Positions 7,050 to 8,717 of a stretch of DNA of 8,717 nucleotides are shown here, one piece after another. Under the pieces are notes generated by a model that made no database searches, had not been told where the DNA came from, and saw only the letters and a list, made by a program, of their open reading frames with translations. This DNA is from Oscillospiraceae bacterium (GTDB lineage: Bacteria > Bacillota > Clostridia > UMGS1810), in the NCBI GenBank assembly GCA_022769845.1, contig JALEIO010000116.1:1-8717 (forward strand). The letters are read 5' to 3'. Each line of letters begins with the position of its first letter. Positions within the stretch are counted from its first letter, which is position 1. A program made the position numbers and the translations under genes.

Positions 7050-7088
7050 AAAAAAGCGCGCAAATTTATAATTTGTCCGCGCTTTTTT
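7050..7088. terminator. Bidirectional terminator between uxaC and the SLH gene
   Basis: AAAAAAGCGCG (7050-7060) pairs perfectly with CGCGCTTTTTT (7078-7088). An inner CAAAT/ATTTG pair (7061-7065, 7071-7075) continues the stem after a 2-nt TC bulge, leaving a loop of about 5 nt. Both strands end in a run of six Ts after the GC core. It can therefore stop uxaC from the left and the SLH-protein gene, whose stop is at 7111, from the right. Confidence 0.85.
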
Positions 7089-7110
7089 GTATTTAATGCA
7101 TATTTTATAT

Positions 7111-7755
7111 TCAGGATACAAAATCCGCTATAATTTTTGTTGCTTTTATTTCGTCCTCGTCGGTGAAAACGCCGAGCGCTTTAAGCCTTTTTGCAAACGT
7201 CAAATCGGAATTATTAACATTTGCGCCGAGGACATCATACAAAACAGAAACAATATCTTTTCGCTTAAAATTATCGGTGTCAACATCCGAAGTTATAATT
7301 TTTCTGCCGCGTGCAAACTCAAGTGCGCCGTCAACGTCAAAATCGCCGTTTAAATCATTATATCCGAGAGCGCGAAGTACAAATGTTATAAACTGGTTTG
7401 CCGTAAGCTCCTCGTCAGTTCCGAAGCGTGTTTCCGACACGCCGCTTGTAATACCCGACGCAAAGGCGTAGCCTGCATATGCGCCTGCCCAGTCGGGAAC
7501 ATCGGTAAACGGGTGATGAAGGTTTTTTTCGACTGCCGCGCTTTCGTTTCCTGTAAGGCGGAGCATAATAATTACCGCCTCCAGCCTGGTGGGACTGCTT
7601 TCAAGCCGAAATCCGTCCTCGTCGCCCTTTAAAATATTAAGTACGGACAAAACCTCCGCTTTTTTTTCGTAAAGCGCTGCGGCGGTAGATGCATATGTAG
7701 GTAAAAATGTAAAAATCAATGCAAACAAAAGCACATATGACATAATTTTTTTCAT
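7111..7755 (-). CDS. Secreted SLH-domain protein without cargo domain
   Basis: A 214-residue exported surface protein. Residues 1-25 are a signal peptide (MKKIM, hydrophobic core, cleavage near the YASTAAA stretch). Three S-layer-homology-like modules follow: about 30-70 (with TRLEAV, near the canonical TRAE), about 83-132 (FTDVPDWAGAYAGYAFASG and TSGVSETRFG, the best match) and about 137-178 (weak, KRKD in place of TRAE). A short tail runs to 214. SLH modules usually bind pyruvylated secondary cell-wall polymer and anchor a cargo domain; here there is none. It may be a minor wall-associated protein, or the modules may serve another binding role. The start has AAGGA 10 nt upstream; a second ATG (M5) is possible. 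It has its own promoter and shares a bidirectional terminator with uxaC. Confidence 0.85.
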   Translation of the reverse strand: MKKIMSYVLLFALIFTFLPTYASTAAALYEKKAEVLSVLNILKGDEDGFRLESSPTRLEAVIIMLRLTGNESAAVEKNLHHPFTDVPDWAGAYAGYAFASGITSGVSETRFGTDEELTANQFITFVLRALGYNDLNGDFDVDGALEFARGRKIITSDVDTDNFKRKDIVSVLYDVLGANVNNSDLTFAKRLKALGVFTDEDEIKATKIIADFVS

Positions 7756-7787
7756 AATTTTTTATTCCTTTCATAAGAATAGAAAAT

Positions 7788-7816
7788 ATTGTATCACAAT
7801 TTTTTGAAAATTGCAA
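7788..7816 (-). promoter_or_regulatory. Promoter of the SLH-protein gene
   Basis: On the minus strand TTGCAA (7811-7816) is followed after 17 nt by TACAAT (7788-7793), a five-of-six -10 box. The leader to the ATG at 7755 is about 25 nt and holds the AAGGA ribosome binding site. It lies just downstream of the permease terminator, so the SLH gene is an independent unit. Confidence 0.55.
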
Positions 7817-7823
7817 ATCTTAC

Positions 7824-7856
7824 AAAAAAGGGACTTATATAAGCATAAGTCCCTTT
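7824..7856 (-). terminator. Terminator of the AEC permease gene, overlapping its stop codon
   Basis: On the minus strand AAAGGGACTTAT (7845-7856) and ATAAGTCCCTTT (7827-7838) form a perfect 12-bp stem with a 6-nt loop, followed by three more Ts beyond those in the stem. The permease's TAA stop (7835-7837) lies in the 3' arm, so the last codons form part of the hairpin. Confidence 0.85.
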
Positions 7857-8717
7857 AAAATTAAAATCCACATAAACACCGTAAACACCGACAAAACCGA
7901 GCCGAGAACGATAAGCTGACCGGCAAGCGTTCCGTCACCCTCCATTTGCTCTGCCATTATAAATGATGAAACAGCCGCAGGCGAGGCGAAAAGCACCATA
8001 AGCGCAACCATATCGGCGCCGCGGAAGCCCAAAAATGCCGCCAGTGACAAAAATATTGCCGGCACAATTATGAGCCTTCCCGACAGCCCTGCAATAAGCT
8101 GTTTTGTATAGCCTTTTACCGAAGCGAAGGTAAACGATGCGCCCAGCAAAATCAACGCGAGCGGATTTGTAATTTTGGTTATATCGGATATGCATTTTTC
8201 AAAAAGCGGCAGAATTGAGATTTTAAGATTTGCAAAAATCAATCCTAAAACCGACGCAATAATAAGCGGATTTGTTATCACGCCGATAACAATTTGCTTA
8301 ATGTTTATTTTTGAACCGCGAAAAATTTCCATTGTTATAACCGCAAGAACGTTAAAGGTTGGTGCAATTACCGCTATAAGCAGCGACACCGCGCCGATGT
8401 CGTCGGGACTGCAAAGCGATGTTGCCACAGGCAGACCGAAAATTATAAAATTGCTTCGGAAAATGCCTTGAATAAGCGCGCCGCACTTTCTTTTGTCCTT
8501 TTCAAAATGCGGCACGGCGATAAGTAAAATTAAAAAAGTTGCAACAACGCTCAATACCGAATAAAGTATAAGCTGAAAATTAAATGCGGTTTTTACGTCT
8601 GTTGAATAAACGTTGTAAAACAAAAGAAGCGGCAGAAAAACCTTAAACACGCTTGCATTCATTTTTTTTACTGTTGCGCTGTCCAGTATTCCAAAGCGCT
8701 TCATTGCATATCCCAAA
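7835..8717 (-). CDS. AEC-family (auxin efflux carrier / malonate-type) permease, N-terminus cut by right edge
   Basis: An integral membrane carrier of the AEC (BART superfamily) type; bacterial members move malonate, malate or related organic acids, and the substrate here is unknown. The window begins within TM1 at LGYAMKRFGILD. The TTG at 8716 could be read as a start, but the family has about 20 further hydrophobic residues before this motif, so the gene almost surely continues past the edge. Family signatures are NASVFKVFLPLLLFYNVYS, the central ITNPLIIASVLGLIFA, NPLALILLGASFTF in the second half, and the C-terminal ASPAAVSSFIMAEQMEGD. About nine membrane segments are visible of the usual ten. 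It ends at a strong terminator. It is not in an operon with uxaC, which is on the other strand. Confidence 0.9.
   Translation of the reverse strand, partial: LGYAMKRFGILDSATVKKMNASVFKVFLPLLLFYNVYSTDVKTAFNFQLILYSVLSVVATFLILLIAVPHFEKDKRKCGALIQGIFRSNFIIFGLPVATSLCSPDDIGAVSLLIAVIAPTFNVLAVITMEIFRGSKINIKQIVIGVITNPLIIASVLGLIFANLKISILPLFEKCISDITKITNPLALILLGASFTFASVKGYTKQLIAGLSGRLIIVPAIFLSLAAFLGFRGADMVALMVLFASPAAVSSFIMAEQMEGDGTLAGQLIVLGSVLSVFTVFMWILILKGLMLI

Noticed and set aside
8702..8717. TTG at 8716 as a true start for the AEC permease
   Set aside because: It falls within the conserved LGYxxxRxGxLD motif that follows about 20 residues of TM1 in this family. The gene simply runs off the edge.

Overview
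The window looks like the chromosome of an uncultured or little-studied low-GC, monoderm Firmicute of the class Clostridia. This is an inference from AT-rich, A-biased coding sequence with standard-code genes, strong GGAGG-type ribosome binding sites, and families common there: an SLH-domain surface protein, GLUG repeats, a two-domain MMPL exporter and a TetR regulator with a DhaS-like C-terminus. No RNA gene, CRISPR array, insertion sequence, integrase or phage gene was seen. No gene-free stretch exceeds about 200 bases.

Left part (1-5516, minus strand). Read in the direction of transcription there is a 61-residue membrane protein, then a TetR-family regulator 17 nt downstream, then a terminator hairpin. 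A new sigma-A-like promoter follows, whose -10 box lies inside a 14-nt perfect palindrome. It drives a large MMPL/RND-type transporter. Overlapping the 3' end of the transporter gene by about 50 nt is a second long gene that runs off the left edge. It encodes a secreted protein with a signal peptide, five to six GLUG repeats and about 400 residues of predicted long helices. It gives no stop codon inside the window, so it is easily missed by ORF listing. Together these look like a regulated export or envelope module: the regulator probably controls the transporter promoter, and the transporter and exported helical protein are probably translationally coupled and work together. The substrate is unknown.

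Centre (5517-7090). One plus-strand gene, uxaC (uronate isomerase), has its own promoter region and an excellent ribosome binding site. It ends in a strong hairpin that can terminate transcription from both sides. Three CAATATTT copies precede its promoter. No other hexuronate pathway gene is in the window.

Right part (7091-8717, minus strand). A secreted 214-residue protein made almost only of SLH modules has its own promoter. Upstream of it, and separated by a terminator that includes the stop codon, is an AEC-family permease cut by the right edge; about the first 20 residues are missing.

The most interesting unit is the MMPL transporter plus GLUG/helical exported partner, together with the transporter's unusual C-terminal glycine/valine-repeat tail and the orphan small membrane protein in front of the regulator gene.
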